From Bacteroidales bacterium (lineage in GTDB: Bacteria; Bacteroidota; Bacteroidia; Bacteroidales; UBA932): a stretch of DNA of 52,137 nt. Under the pieces are notes generated by a model. That model saw only the letters and a program-made list of their open reading frames with translations, was not told the DNA's origin and made no database searches. This document shows positions 9,101 through 16,221 of this stretch, piece after piece (the first letter of the stretch is position 1; every line of letters starts with the position of its first letter). A program made the translations under genes and the position numbers. Location of the stretch: contig JAFYYM010000038.1 of the NCBI GenBank assembly GCA_017557535.1, positions 1 to 52,137 on the forward strand, in the 5' to 3' direction.

Positions 9101-10857
9101 TGTCAAGACTGTTTAATGAGCTGGGATATGGGCGCTCGATGAGCCAATTGCAGATATACACCTTCCATGGTCTGGCCAAGAAGTATTGCTATGACCAGAT
9201 TAAGGACAAGCCGATGGAAGAGTGGGAGAGCACATTCCTGGGTTATATCACTGCTCCTCGGACTAAGGGTGTCTTCCGTGCGGCAATGGGGAATGTCCAG
9301 TACGTCCTGATCGATGAGTTTCAGGATATCACGCAGACACGTTTGGAGTTGATGCTTCAGATGCGAAAGCTCCTGAAACGCGACAACGTGGAACCCCGTT
9401 TCTTCACGATTGGAGACATCAACCAGAGCATTTATGGCTTTGACAAGCTTAAGCAGGGCTATCCGATGGATCCGCAGTATTATTATGACAATCTGCGGAA
9501 ATCCATCAAGCCTAAAGAGATGTGGATGACAACGAACTACCGCTCCTATCAAGGTATTCTGAATGCCGCATTTAAGTTTATCCCCGGAGACGACAAGAGG
9601 CTTCTGCCGCATTCTTCCGAGAAGATAGTCGCACCGAAGGAGCAGTATGTCTTCATCAAGGATTCGGCCAGTTGGTTTCAGGAGTTTCCGAGCCTTATTC
9701 AGCAGTTTAAGTTCATTAATGACAAGGAAGAGGACGGGACTAGGCGGATCCTTTCTGTGGCAGTTTTCTTTAGGAGTAACGCCGAAGTATATCGCGGTTA
9801 TTCTCATTTAAAGAAAATGATGCTCGGTGATGTCCGGATCAGAATTCAGGGAGCGTCAGGAGAGTTCTTCCGTACAAGGGAGTGCTATTCATTGATTTCA
9901 TCTTTACGAAGAAATCCTGATACAGTCGTAAGGGAAGATATGAAAGAAAAGGTCAAGGCATTCCTTGATGGTCAGAGAAACCAGTATCCCAATTGGGATC
10001 CATATTATCTTGATTTGACGTATGCCCTTGCCTTGGATTATCTTTCCATTACGGCCCCTGGAAGTACCTTGTATTCAGACATGGCCGACTATCTCGAAGA
10101 TATAGGAGAGCGGGATGACGGACAACTGTCTAAGATACTCCAGAAACATAGGAGTGAATTCCCGCATTTCGGGGAGAAGATTGAGATTATCTTGACTACA
10201 ATGCACAAGGTCAAGGGGCTGGAGTTCGATGCCGTGATTATAACGCCTTCTTACCAGCCGCTTGGATATGACCGGGATGGTAATCTTGAAGAGCACTGGC
10301 AAGATTTGATAGGCGAGGAACGGCGTCTGTATTATGTCGCATATACCAGAGCAAAGAAACGCCTATACGCGTATCGCTACCCTCGAGAGTTGAATGTTGA
10401 AGCCTGTGCCTGCTATATGCCGAGCCTTCAGCTTCAGCAAAAACTTGGGCACAGCTTCGATCAGGGACTGGACAAGTTCAATATTAGTTATACTGTCACG
10501 AACTTTGCGGTCAACGAGATGATTCGCTCGAGGATATCGAAGAATGACAATGTATTCCTGCAGCGGAATCGATTTGGTGATGGCTGGAATGTCATGTATG
10601 TGGATAAGACCAGTGGGCGTATCTGGCAGATTGGCGCTTTAGCTAGAGGAGAGAACTGGTATGTGAACCGGGCATGTCAGGGAGTTTCACGGGTTGACGG
10701 TCTCTTTGTCAGCGACGTCTATACATGGAGGTACGAGGACACGCTTCGTACAGATGCCGCAAAGAACACCTCGTATGCATCCCAATGGACTCCAGAGGCA
10801 ATCCAATATGGATCTGTTCTGATTGTTGATATTGCAGGATATACCGGGAATCAGTGA
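3172..10857 (+). CDS. Giant fusion: cold-shock-like / DEDD exonuclease / RecQ-like helicase / UvrD-like helicase
   Basis: 2561 residues in one open frame. Order: a cold-shock-like beta segment (about 50-115); a DnaQ-like 3'-5' exonuclease (about 393-510, with FDIES, GHNIKEWDIP and HTASQDA, which supply the acidic residues and a DEDDh-type histidine); a RecQ-type superfamily 2 helicase with PTGGGKS near 1089, DEAH near 1198 (FDEAHCISQWG) and QEVGRAGR near 1401; then a UvrD/Rep-type superfamily 1 helicase with AGPGSGKT near 1930, DEFQD near 2045, MHKVKGLEFD near 2342 and YVAYTRAKKRL near 2387. All core motifs look intact, so both motors and the nuclease should be active. The gene follows the AlbA_2/OB gene by 4 nt. 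The combination suggests DNA unwinding coupled to degradation, as in genome defence or repair; this is inference from architecture. Confidence 0.88.
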   Translation: MALTDNAPQNGLKILGQIELPEIKQENKSLQGKGSAVSVLPNGSYQLDLNQKWQIGAVIFYDGVVNNFGMIAVKAKKARTYRFTSDVKRGRLPLDRGDLVVFRADGNAVKDLVPIRSTSTLPWSMILRHIDFCEVIEFEYNISKYSGSKGHMSIPVIEGCVSGMSSSDEPNMLTELYKKLESFEQDEQKDGYLKKILPLGIQSFFVKKCLNQEYAASLLNEESPYLAEYHFVVSAILNGSIEKGDLSTASQIFSSFSGLESSYEAFLSALNNKSSDWNVLTAQIKAFQKEEDGNDFLLDILQSELDVKPTPNVLLASAVIKKAPEYEILLKKANPDGFSKEFVVQSIQAEHSVEGKETILSFLPDDLATEIVTESFTGSVLERRYFTSRWKRDSELNFASFDIESDGKYISQAAVINEKGEVIEDPHSSDLFPIINAIRKAEVLIGHNIKEWDIPILKSEGLSVSEAQFIWDTMEMELILEPTRYSYALETAHTASQDAVLSLKLFWNQVYRIVEGGERYSHVKEILPTFLQDFLKRVSLEEYSTFLKEASGGTTSFFRERSELDSSLKNKLSEISGRSLILAPQDLWPIIASHVDTSFPTANGNQYLSVSSSAVEEDGNLSSLCKVILRTFVKSVSNPLVIKLSAAARRIITDEILSTCLVDTGAGDGIICTDTFGVEELGDLVALGISDIYSTGYEIESRMNRFPVGEPFCAADLLKSPLGAKLLMQLSGATVVPVGKADCPKLHLPKFPEDAQNVWMHKDEKGLFQVYCNRNYSEYIGCLYATYPSVSQHQIEWVFSDSKESHISVMATRRNPHFDARMKRVNPTSLYRSMYWAYQFGLIEGIPNTSVKVLYVNNQAEVEAVRRYAESLGYYSPAIDIPVQRRIELCSNHTTNRRIVVIGDSDFRKLRQAKISQPICLVWDNLDIDSLQVMWRGLIPFGDEPEYGAESIEPEEGIPSALSCILAVWPMVKYYYHQLARQNPFNEICLLDPSFDDYRELEKSFMASRHEVTLWQDEESYKEVVKNAQQFFAGAKREEDLDIDFEHAKETIRQIMLDPKVKNPPAQWTPIQEKALPQVFNRKSHSLISIPTGGGKSVLFQGPALYRAAFTNRLSIVITPLKALMQDQVNGLQELGFLTNVEYLNSDKSRPETSRIYRKVTGGEIALLYVTPERFRSRGFRNALESRMEADSGLEYIIFDEAHCISQWGLDFRPEYLSTAQTCAKMAERFPDTRIELFSATVTGQVRDDIESFITPLTGIGTDEAYNPVRNHIGMEFTMTDDSTEGRATLLFHKIEESGFDPSISRVLVFSRTRKMTEEVCTLLADKLKSSSIYASLAEKVGYFHAGMDAEDRSEAFDKFRDGEYVILIATKAFGMGMDIPNIHFIYHLSPPQFIEDYLQEVGRAGRSREMYEQAGFNPDHPIPTQCFVSVEDFRNLRTLLAQGMLNWEDVRSIYVAVRDFVEKFQPEGAEQTVPIAVPDNVWKKETANGAVADPTAFRLGLYWLERMQRITMGYYASTTIDLALHDSGKRPPIRDEKLSAVYDFVLNEAAKWKNPDNVQIYINEICSQLSIGQNSLFRYIIQGSRSGLFSVINRTAFTLTKLRMDEMHYCIENRAPLFVINVVFEATRLLLSSMEVRKSTLVDIQKRNAILEEALASSGVIEATDDNQNRDHMPWYKPNGTGISTKKTYVKDLSMKRAKYMFTIVDMLTGTSVKSQIDDRKRQVVQEVYVSSGRWKDHLSKMKDDCIKLAKYLAERFFRNERDFVWTEAISELRLPEDYQYLCDLVSILRMLGFINADGILSTGIEINLTDNRNEIPESIGEDQVEVHIDPLDKDVMDDFSEVNFLKELKFSLMDTFRDIPKERFSEFIQAYFSCKTREDYMRVMGQYNEEGSDRMKALQKVAIKTQEDRLDDMQRAIYRESIDEDINVIAGPGSGKTHVLTLRCAKLVYHHKVLPQNILVLAYNRAVVEELKTRLSRLFNELGYGRSMSQLQIYTFHGLAKKYCYDQIKDKPMEEWESTFLGYITAPRTKGVFRAAMGNVQYVLIDEFQDITQTRLELMLQMRKLLKRDNVEPRFFTIGDINQSIYGFDKLKQGYPMDPQYYYDNLRKSIKPKEMWMTTNYRSYQGILNAAFKFIPGDDKRLLPHSSEKIVAPKEQYVFIKDSASWFQEFPSLIQQFKFINDKEEDGTRRILSVAVFFRSNAEVYRGYSHLKKMMLGDVRIRIQGASGEFFRTRECYSLISSLRRNPDTVVREDMKEKVKAFLDGQRNQYPNWDPYYLDLTYALALDYLSITAPGSTLYSDMADYLEDIGERDDGQLSKILQKHRSEFPHFGEKIEIILTTMHKVKGLEFDAVIITPSYQPLGYDRDGNLEEHWQDLIGEERRLYYVAYTRAKKRLYAYRYPRELNVEACACYMPSLQLQQKLGHSFDQGLDKFNISYTVTNFAVNEMIRSRISKNDNVFLQRNRFGDGWNVMYVDKTSGRIWQIGALARGENWYVNRACQGVSRVDGLFVSDVYTWRYEDTLRTDAAKNTSYASQWTPEAIQYGSVLIVDIAGYTGNQ

Positions 10858-10878
10858 GAAGCTATATCATCGAGTTTC

Positions 10879-12672
10879 TTATGTCCGTGAAAGGGTGATG
10901 ATGGAGTCAGCAATCCCGGAGACTCTTTGATCATGTGATATCAATAATGTCGAGCGGGATTTCATTAACTCTACTATCACCTTCAGAATGGAGTCTGAGG
11001 TTGCAGGATCCAATGACGATGTGGCTTCGTCGAGTATCAATATCGGAGCATTCTTAATAAATGCACGGGCTAGTGCAATCTGCTGTTTCTGCCCTCCTGA
11101 AAGCCGAGAGCCCCTGTCGCCAATAACTGTCCCATAGCCGTCAGGCAGACTCATGATGAAACTATGTAGGCCAGCCTTCGTGGCTGCTTCTTCCACATCA
11201 TCGAAAGTTGGATTATCGACTCCCAATGCGATATTGTTAAAGATGGTATCATTGAATAGAATCGCATCCTGGGGAACATAACCGACAATGTCTCTGACGT
11301 TTGCAGCCGGAATTTTAGATATGTCCTTTCCAAAAACCTTTATTGTGCCGTTCTTTGGAGAGAACAGCTTAATTGCCATTTCTGCTGCCGTTGTCTTTCC
11401 CACCCCGACGCTACCAATAATCGCAAGGCTTTTACCTTGATTGAGCTTGAAAGAGAGATTGTCGAGGACGGGAACATCTTTCTCATATGAATATGATACG
11501 TGAGAGAACTCTATCGCGGGTACGTCTGAATCGATATCCGAAAAAGAAGTGACATCCAATTGGAGGGTTTCATTTTTGGAGTCGTCCTGCATATTGAGCA
11601 CTTTGTTTATTCTCTCAAGCGATGCGATCTGCTTTCTGATGCTATAAGATGCCTTGGCGATCCCACGGACCGGTGCTATGATGGAATGGAAAATCAACAG
11701 GTAGTATACGAATTCGGCACCTGAAAGATTGATTCCTCCGGCAAGAATACTGTTCCCGCCAAACCAAAGAAGGGCTGCCAATACAGTGGAGACAGTGAAT
11801 TGTGTAACTGGTGAAGAAAGAGCTAATACCCTGTTCAGTTTCCTGAAAGTCTTCCGATTTCTCTCATTAATAATCTCAAAACGGGACGAGGCTTGTTTCT
11901 CCGCATTAAAAGAATGGATAACAGCTAAGCCGCCTAACGTCTCTTCATATTCGGAAAGAATAGCCCCTCTTTCGCTCTGCCCCTTGTGTGCAAGCCGTTT
12001 CAATGACCGGCCAATCACTATGATGATCAAGGCGCAGATGACAAGAAGAGCAAATGCGAAAAGGGTTAGCTTTGGAGAGATCGAGAAGAGAGTAATAAGA
12101 TAAATGATAATGGGAATAGGATGCTCAATCAACAGATCCAACGTATTGTTGACGCACCATTCGACCTCTAGAACATCGTTGGTGGTTCTGGAAACCAAAT
12201 CACCTCTGTTATCCTTGCTTAAAAGATTTGAGGGGAAGTCGAGGATCTTGTCATATAACTCCTTGCGTAAATCCCTAAGGATACCGACACGCATCGGAAT
12301 CCTGAAATACTCTGCCAGGTATGAACACCCGTTGCTGAGAAAAGACGTGGCAACGATGAAAACCACAATAATCAACAAGCCGTAACCGACGCCGTGTTCA
12401 ACAGAGGTTTCTTGGAGATAATATAGCGTATTGTTTTTAAAGAAGTCTGAGTAGTCCTGCAACGAAGATCCAGAAGGCCCAGTCATCAGTTCGATCGATT
12501 CACCAGAAACGCCAAACAGCATATTGATGATAGGGATCACGGCCGTAAATCCCACAATGCTGAAGATAGAACTCAAGACCATAAACAGGATGTTCAGTCC
12601 GATACTTCCCTTATATCTTGGGAAGTACCGGCCAAGCAGCCCGAGGTAATTCATGCCTCTTTTCGCAGCCAT
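10879..12672 (-). CDS. ABC exporter, fused permease and ATPase
   Basis: About 597 residues from the ATG at 12672; ATG 12654 is a credible alternative. The first half holds about six hydrophobic membrane segments of the ABC type 1 exporter fold. The C-terminal ATPase has a Walker A sequence GSVGVGKTTAAE, the signature LSGGQKQQ and Walker B LILDEATSSLD. It resembles MsbA-like homodimeric exporters of lipids, peptides or drugs; the substrate cannot be told. The upstream TonB receptor gene stops at 12678, 5 nt before this start, so they are cotranscribed. An in-frame ATG at 12708 lies inside the receptor gene and is less likely. The gene converges on the giant helicase gene with 21 nt between stop codons. 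The coupling of outer-membrane receptor and exporter suggests handling of a small molecule such as a siderophore or peptide. Confidence 0.9.
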   Translation of the reverse strand: MAAKRGMNYLGLLGRYFPRYKGSIGLNILFMVLSSIFSIVGFTAVIPIINMLFGVSGESIELMTGPSGSSLQDYSDFFKNNTLYYLQETSVEHGVGYGLLIIVVFIVATSFLSNGCSYLAEYFRIPMRVGILRDLRKELYDKILDFPSNLLSKDNRGDLVSRTTNDVLEVEWCVNNTLDLLIEHPIPIIIYLITLFSISPKLTLFAFALLVICALIIIVIGRSLKRLAHKGQSERGAILSEYEETLGGLAVIHSFNAEKQASSRFEIINERNRKTFRKLNRVLALSSPVTQFTVSTVLAALLWFGGNSILAGGINLSGAEFVYYLLIFHSIIAPVRGIAKASYSIRKQIASLERINKVLNMQDDSKNETLQLDVTSFSDIDSDVPAIEFSHVSYSYEKDVPVLDNLSFKLNQGKSLAIIGSVGVGKTTAAEMAIKLFSPKNGTIKVFGKDISKIPAANVRDIVGYVPQDAILFNDTIFNNIALGVDNPTFDDVEEAATKAGLHSFIMSLPDGYGTVIGDRGSRLSGGQKQQIALARAFIKNAPILILDEATSSLDPATSDSILKVIVELMKSRSTLLISHDQRVSGIADSIITLSRT

Positions 12673-12677
12673 ACCGA

Positions 12678-15374
12678 CTAGAACCGTAATTGCAGCTTCA
12701 GGTTCCACATACGCCCTAACGAGTAGAACATATAGACATCATCCGGATTAACTTCCTTTGAGGATACTCCCACATTGGACGGATTCCAAGATTTTTCTAT
12801 ATAATGATTGTTCAAAACATTATTGACTTGTCCTATCAATGAGGCATTCATCCCGGCAATCTTGAATGAATAGGCTGCTCTAGCATCGAGGGAGCCACCT
12901 GCAGGTGCTTTCCAAGGCTCGCTTACAAATACTTCTTTACCGATTGAAAGATTGCTGCCGGAAAGAGAGTAATAGGCATAATTCCTGTCAAAGAAGGTGT
13001 AGCCAGCGCCTACTTTAAAGTCCTTAAACGGTTTGAAAAGGGCGTCAATGGACGCGGTCGTCTGCGCAGAGCCGCCAACATGGATGCCCTTCATGTTGAT
13101 CAGAGCCCAGGCGTGATCCTCGGCACCAGGTGTCGTGGTACTTCCATCAGAAGTAATCGCCTGGCCGGAAAGGTTGTAAGCATACCCTTTGACCTTGTCA
13201 CTGTCCCACCGCCAGTCACCAACCGAAAGCATCCCGGACAGTTCCATCCAACGGGCAGGTCGGGCATTGATTTCAAGCTCAACTCCCATATGCCTAGAAT
13301 TGACCCCTGTCATATTCAGATAGTATTGCCCTCCAAGCTTCCCCCTCTTCGCCATGGCTTTGTCAATCCATTCAATGAAATACCCGTTCAATGCGATGTC
13401 GATGAAATTATCATGGAATCCATATCCAATCTCGGCTGATGCCGCTTTTTCGTTTGCCACACGCTCATTGATGGTGTGTGATGACGTGGCGGACATAAAG
13501 ACGCCGCCCTTGAATTTTGGCGCCCTTGAAACGTACCCCAGATTGGCATATACGTTATTATGCTCGTCAAGCCTATAGTTGGCTCCCAGTTTTACATTTC
13601 CGCCCCAAAAACCGGCTACTCCGGACTTTGCGTTGTCGGAAGAATAATAAAACCGATCAAATCTCCAAAAATGGGAGTAGTTCAGCGCACCGGAAAAGAA
13701 GGCGTTGAAGGCGTTTTTTGAGAATTCGATTTGAGCGAAGCCTCCTTCTTGAACAATATGGGAATCGTAGTCCCGATAAAGGATGTCTCCAATTCCGAGA
13801 TGAGCTTGCTTCCAGGAGTCTGTTGCGATCGGGTTATTCTCGGCTTTCACATCCAGTCGACCGGGGTCAATATAATACTCACCTCCTAACAGATCTTCGA
13901 GCGTGTTCTGGTGCAATGCCTTATACGACCGGATGTCCAAACCCGCTGTAAGATCAAAGAGCGAAGAAAGGGAGTTCTTATATGTGGAAACAAGTCCATA
14001 CGTACCGTAATTGCCGATAGTGTTGGACATGACAAGGAGGGATCCGCGTGTCGATGAGCCGTTAATACCTTCAATTTTGGCATAGTCAAAAGTGCCGTCA
14101 GCAGCCCTGAAGCTCATGTTCAGTTTGCCATAATCTGCCGCATACCAGTCATATTCAGAATATGTGTCTTCATCGGCTAGGCCAGAGTGGGAATAGCCCT
14201 TCCCGAAGGAATAATAACCGCTGGTGCTTAAACTTGATTGAGGGTTAATCTGCCATACGTGAGTAAGAAAGGCCATTCCATTGGTAAAATGCTCAAGGCC
14301 TGTTGAGCGTCGCTGACCATGACTATTGAATCCCAACTCGGGATTATATCTTGTCCAATGCTCTTCAACAGTATAGGTGGATTTCACCCGCTCCCATTCC
14401 GCTTTAGTCAAAGCGTCCGAGCGTGAGTAGTGTTCCTGAGATGATCCGAAAGCAGTGAGACTCAACTGATGAGAGGCGTTGAGTCTTTTGGATACATTTA
14501 AGAAGGTATCTCCCACCTTGAACTCTCCTCCCTGGAAATATCCATCTCCAGAGGAATAGCCACCACGGAAGGTCATGGACCAGCCATTGTCCATTAGGCC
14601 TGTGCTGACTGAGAACGCAGTCTTCTGGAAGCCATTATTACCAAGCGTGTAGCTAACATCGCCACCTTTTTGAGTTTCGATTCCTTTTGTGACGATATTG
14701 ATTGTTCCTCCAACTGAGGGTGACGCCACTTTCCCGGAGCCGATACCTCTCTGAGATTGAATTACAGAGGCTGCATCAGCAAGACTGGCCCAATTAGACC
14801 AGTAAACAATCCCATTCTCTGGGTCATTCACCGGAATGCCATTGATCATTACGGCAATGTTGCTGTTGTCAAATCCTCGCATGTATATTTCGCCATCGGA
14901 CCAACCTCCCCCTTGACGATTGATATGAACTCCGGGAGTGCTTTTAAGCAACTCCACAAGCTCCTGATTGCCGAGCCTTTCATTGATAATGGCAGAGGTG
15001 ACTGAGCTAACCGCCATTGGAGTCTTTCGTGGAATGGCTATCTGGCTCACGACCATAGCATCCGTCAAATAGAGATTCTCCAGAGTGAGAGAAATAATCC
15101 CAAGGTCATTATGCTTATTATCTATGCTTACCTTTTTCTCCTGATAGCCAAGAAGAGTAATCAAAAGGGAAGAGGCCTCGGAACTGGCTTTAATCCTAAA
15201 AGATCCGTCGACCTGAGAGATTGCCCCAATGCCGGATTCTTGAATGATTACGGATGCTCCGACAACAGGTTCAGAAGAATTCTCATCAATGATGCGTCCA
15301 ACAATAGTTCTTTCCTGGCACCAAAGATTTGCGGCAATCAGAAAAGCGCCTATAATAAGTGATATCTTTTTCAT
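12678..15374 (-). CDS. TonB-dependent outer-membrane receptor
   Basis: About 898 residues. A signal peptide (MKKISLIIGAFLIAANLWC) is followed by a CarboxypepD_reg-like beta domain (GRIIDENSSEPVVGASVIIQ...GYQEKKVSI), a plug domain (TPGVHINRQGGG, MRGFDNSNIAVMINGIPVNDP, PSVGGTINIVTKG) and a 22-strand-type barrel ending in aromatic KLQLRF. This is the usual Bacteroidota receptor architecture. No SusD-like partner is present, so it is more likely a metal-chelate or small-molecule receptor than a polysaccharide one. The ATG at 15374 gives the signal peptide; the open frame extends 44 codons further upstream into the retron 1 accessory gene and that part is ignored. Only 28 nt separate it from the HEPN-candidate gene, and I see no TAnnTTTG box in the gap. 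Confidence 0.93.
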   Translation of the reverse strand: MKKISLIIGAFLIAANLWCQERTIVGRIIDENSSEPVVGASVIIQESGIGAISQVDGSFRIKASSEASSLLITLLGYQEKKVSIDNKHNDLGIISLTLENLYLTDAMVVSQIAIPRKTPMAVSSVTSAIINERLGNQELVELLKSTPGVHINRQGGGWSDGEIYMRGFDNSNIAVMINGIPVNDPENGIVYWSNWASLADAASVIQSQRGIGSGKVASPSVGGTINIVTKGIETQKGGDVSYTLGNNGFQKTAFSVSTGLMDNGWSMTFRGGYSSGDGYFQGGEFKVGDTFLNVSKRLNASHQLSLTAFGSSQEHYSRSDALTKAEWERVKSTYTVEEHWTRYNPELGFNSHGQRRSTGLEHFTNGMAFLTHVWQINPQSSLSTSGYYSFGKGYSHSGLADEDTYSEYDWYAADYGKLNMSFRAADGTFDYAKIEGINGSSTRGSLLVMSNTIGNYGTYGLVSTYKNSLSSLFDLTAGLDIRSYKALHQNTLEDLLGGEYYIDPGRLDVKAENNPIATDSWKQAHLGIGDILYRDYDSHIVQEGGFAQIEFSKNAFNAFFSGALNYSHFWRFDRFYYSSDNAKSGVAGFWGGNVKLGANYRLDEHNNVYANLGYVSRAPKFKGGVFMSATSSHTINERVANEKAASAEIGYGFHDNFIDIALNGYFIEWIDKAMAKRGKLGGQYYLNMTGVNSRHMGVELEINARPARWMELSGMLSVGDWRWDSDKVKGYAYNLSGQAITSDGSTTTPGAEDHAWALINMKGIHVGGSAQTTASIDALFKPFKDFKVGAGYTFFDRNYAYYSLSGSNLSIGKEVFVSEPWKAPAGGSLDARAAYSFKIAGMNASLIGQVNNVLNNHYIEKSWNPSNVGVSSKEVNPDDVYMFYSLGRMWNLKLQLRF

Positions 15375-15402
15375 TATTGTAAAAATGTCGCTTGGTAAGA
15401 GA

Positions 15403-16221
15403 TTATTTCGACAGCTCTGAGGAAATAGACTCTGCAAGAGAGCGGATGCATGAAATGATGTCATTATACGGCTGCCTTTCAAACCACACCTGAAACTTGT
15501 ACTCATTCATCTCATCCTGAGAAACGACACCCTGTTCCACAGCCTTTTTAAACATCGGCACATCCTCTCGGTAAAACCAGACTTTTCCATCTTTAAGACG
15601 TTTCTCGTATTCCAGAATCTTGTCCTTTTCCAACCGGAGACTTCTATGACTCTGGCGATTTCGCACCTCAATTCCGTTCAGGATAGGGGAGATAGTGCTA
15701 TTGTCCCAGTTCAGTTCATATCGAATACGGTATACTTTTGTTTTAAGTGGAATGTCAGATATCTGTGACAGATAGTCTCCAGGGATGTATTTGGGATTAG
15801 TGAGTTGAATAGCATGTACGACCCGGTCAAGATCGGATTGGTATTTCTTCTCAAAGAAGTAGTTCACCAACATCTCGATCTGCATGACACCGAAACGACA
15901 GAACTCAGGGAAATCAATCCTATGGCTGCGGGTACCGTACTGATAACGAAGCATTTCGCGAAAATCGGCTTGCAGGGATTCTCTGACAGGCTCTTCATCG
16001 ATAAAGGAATAGTCCGGAAAATCCTTGTCATCCAACTCGTAGTCAAGGGACAAATATGATGAGATTCTTTTCAAGGAGGGTGTGTCATCAAGCACTTGAT
16101 AGTCTTTGTCGTTCTTGACGATGTCCCGAATCCCGGCAGCAAACTCCTTGTTGTCGGGGTTGTCATAGAGTTCCTTGACGAAAGCCAGAAGCTTCGTCAG
16201 TTGCTTTTTATCTTGTCCCAT
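15403..16221 (-). CDS. Retron 1 accessory protein, HEPN-motif candidate effector
   Basis: 272 residues with no family I can name. Residues 187-192 read RNRQSH, which fits the RNxxxH catalytic motif of HEPN RNases. It sits in a helix-like context (SPILNGIEVRNRQSHRSL) late in the protein, as usual for HEPN domains. The start overlaps the end of the retron reverse transcriptase by 25 nt, so translation is coupled and the two proteins should be made together. Retrons typically carry such an effector, held inactive by the RT-msDNA complex and released on phage attack. By that model this protein would be the toxin. The HEPN call rests on one motif and needs a structure prediction; the operon link is direct. 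Confidence 0.75.
   Translation of the reverse strand: MGQDKKQLTKLLAFVKELYDNPDNKEFAAGIRDIVKNDKDYQVLDDTPSLKRISSYLSLDYELDDKDFPDYSFIDEEPVRESLQADFREMLRYQYGTRSHRIDFPEFCRFGVMQIEMLVNYFFEKKYQSDLDRVVHAIQLTNPKYIPGDYLSQISDIPLKTKVYRIRYELNWDNSTISPILNGIEVRNRQSHRSLRLEKDKILEYEKRLKDGKVWFYREDVPMFKKAVEQGVVSQDEMNEYKFQVWFERQPYNDIISCIRSLAESISSELSK

Noticed and set aside
15375-15506. Longer TonB receptor starting at 15506
   Set aside because: The extra 44 codons overlap the end of the HEPN-candidate gene and would bury the signal peptide.
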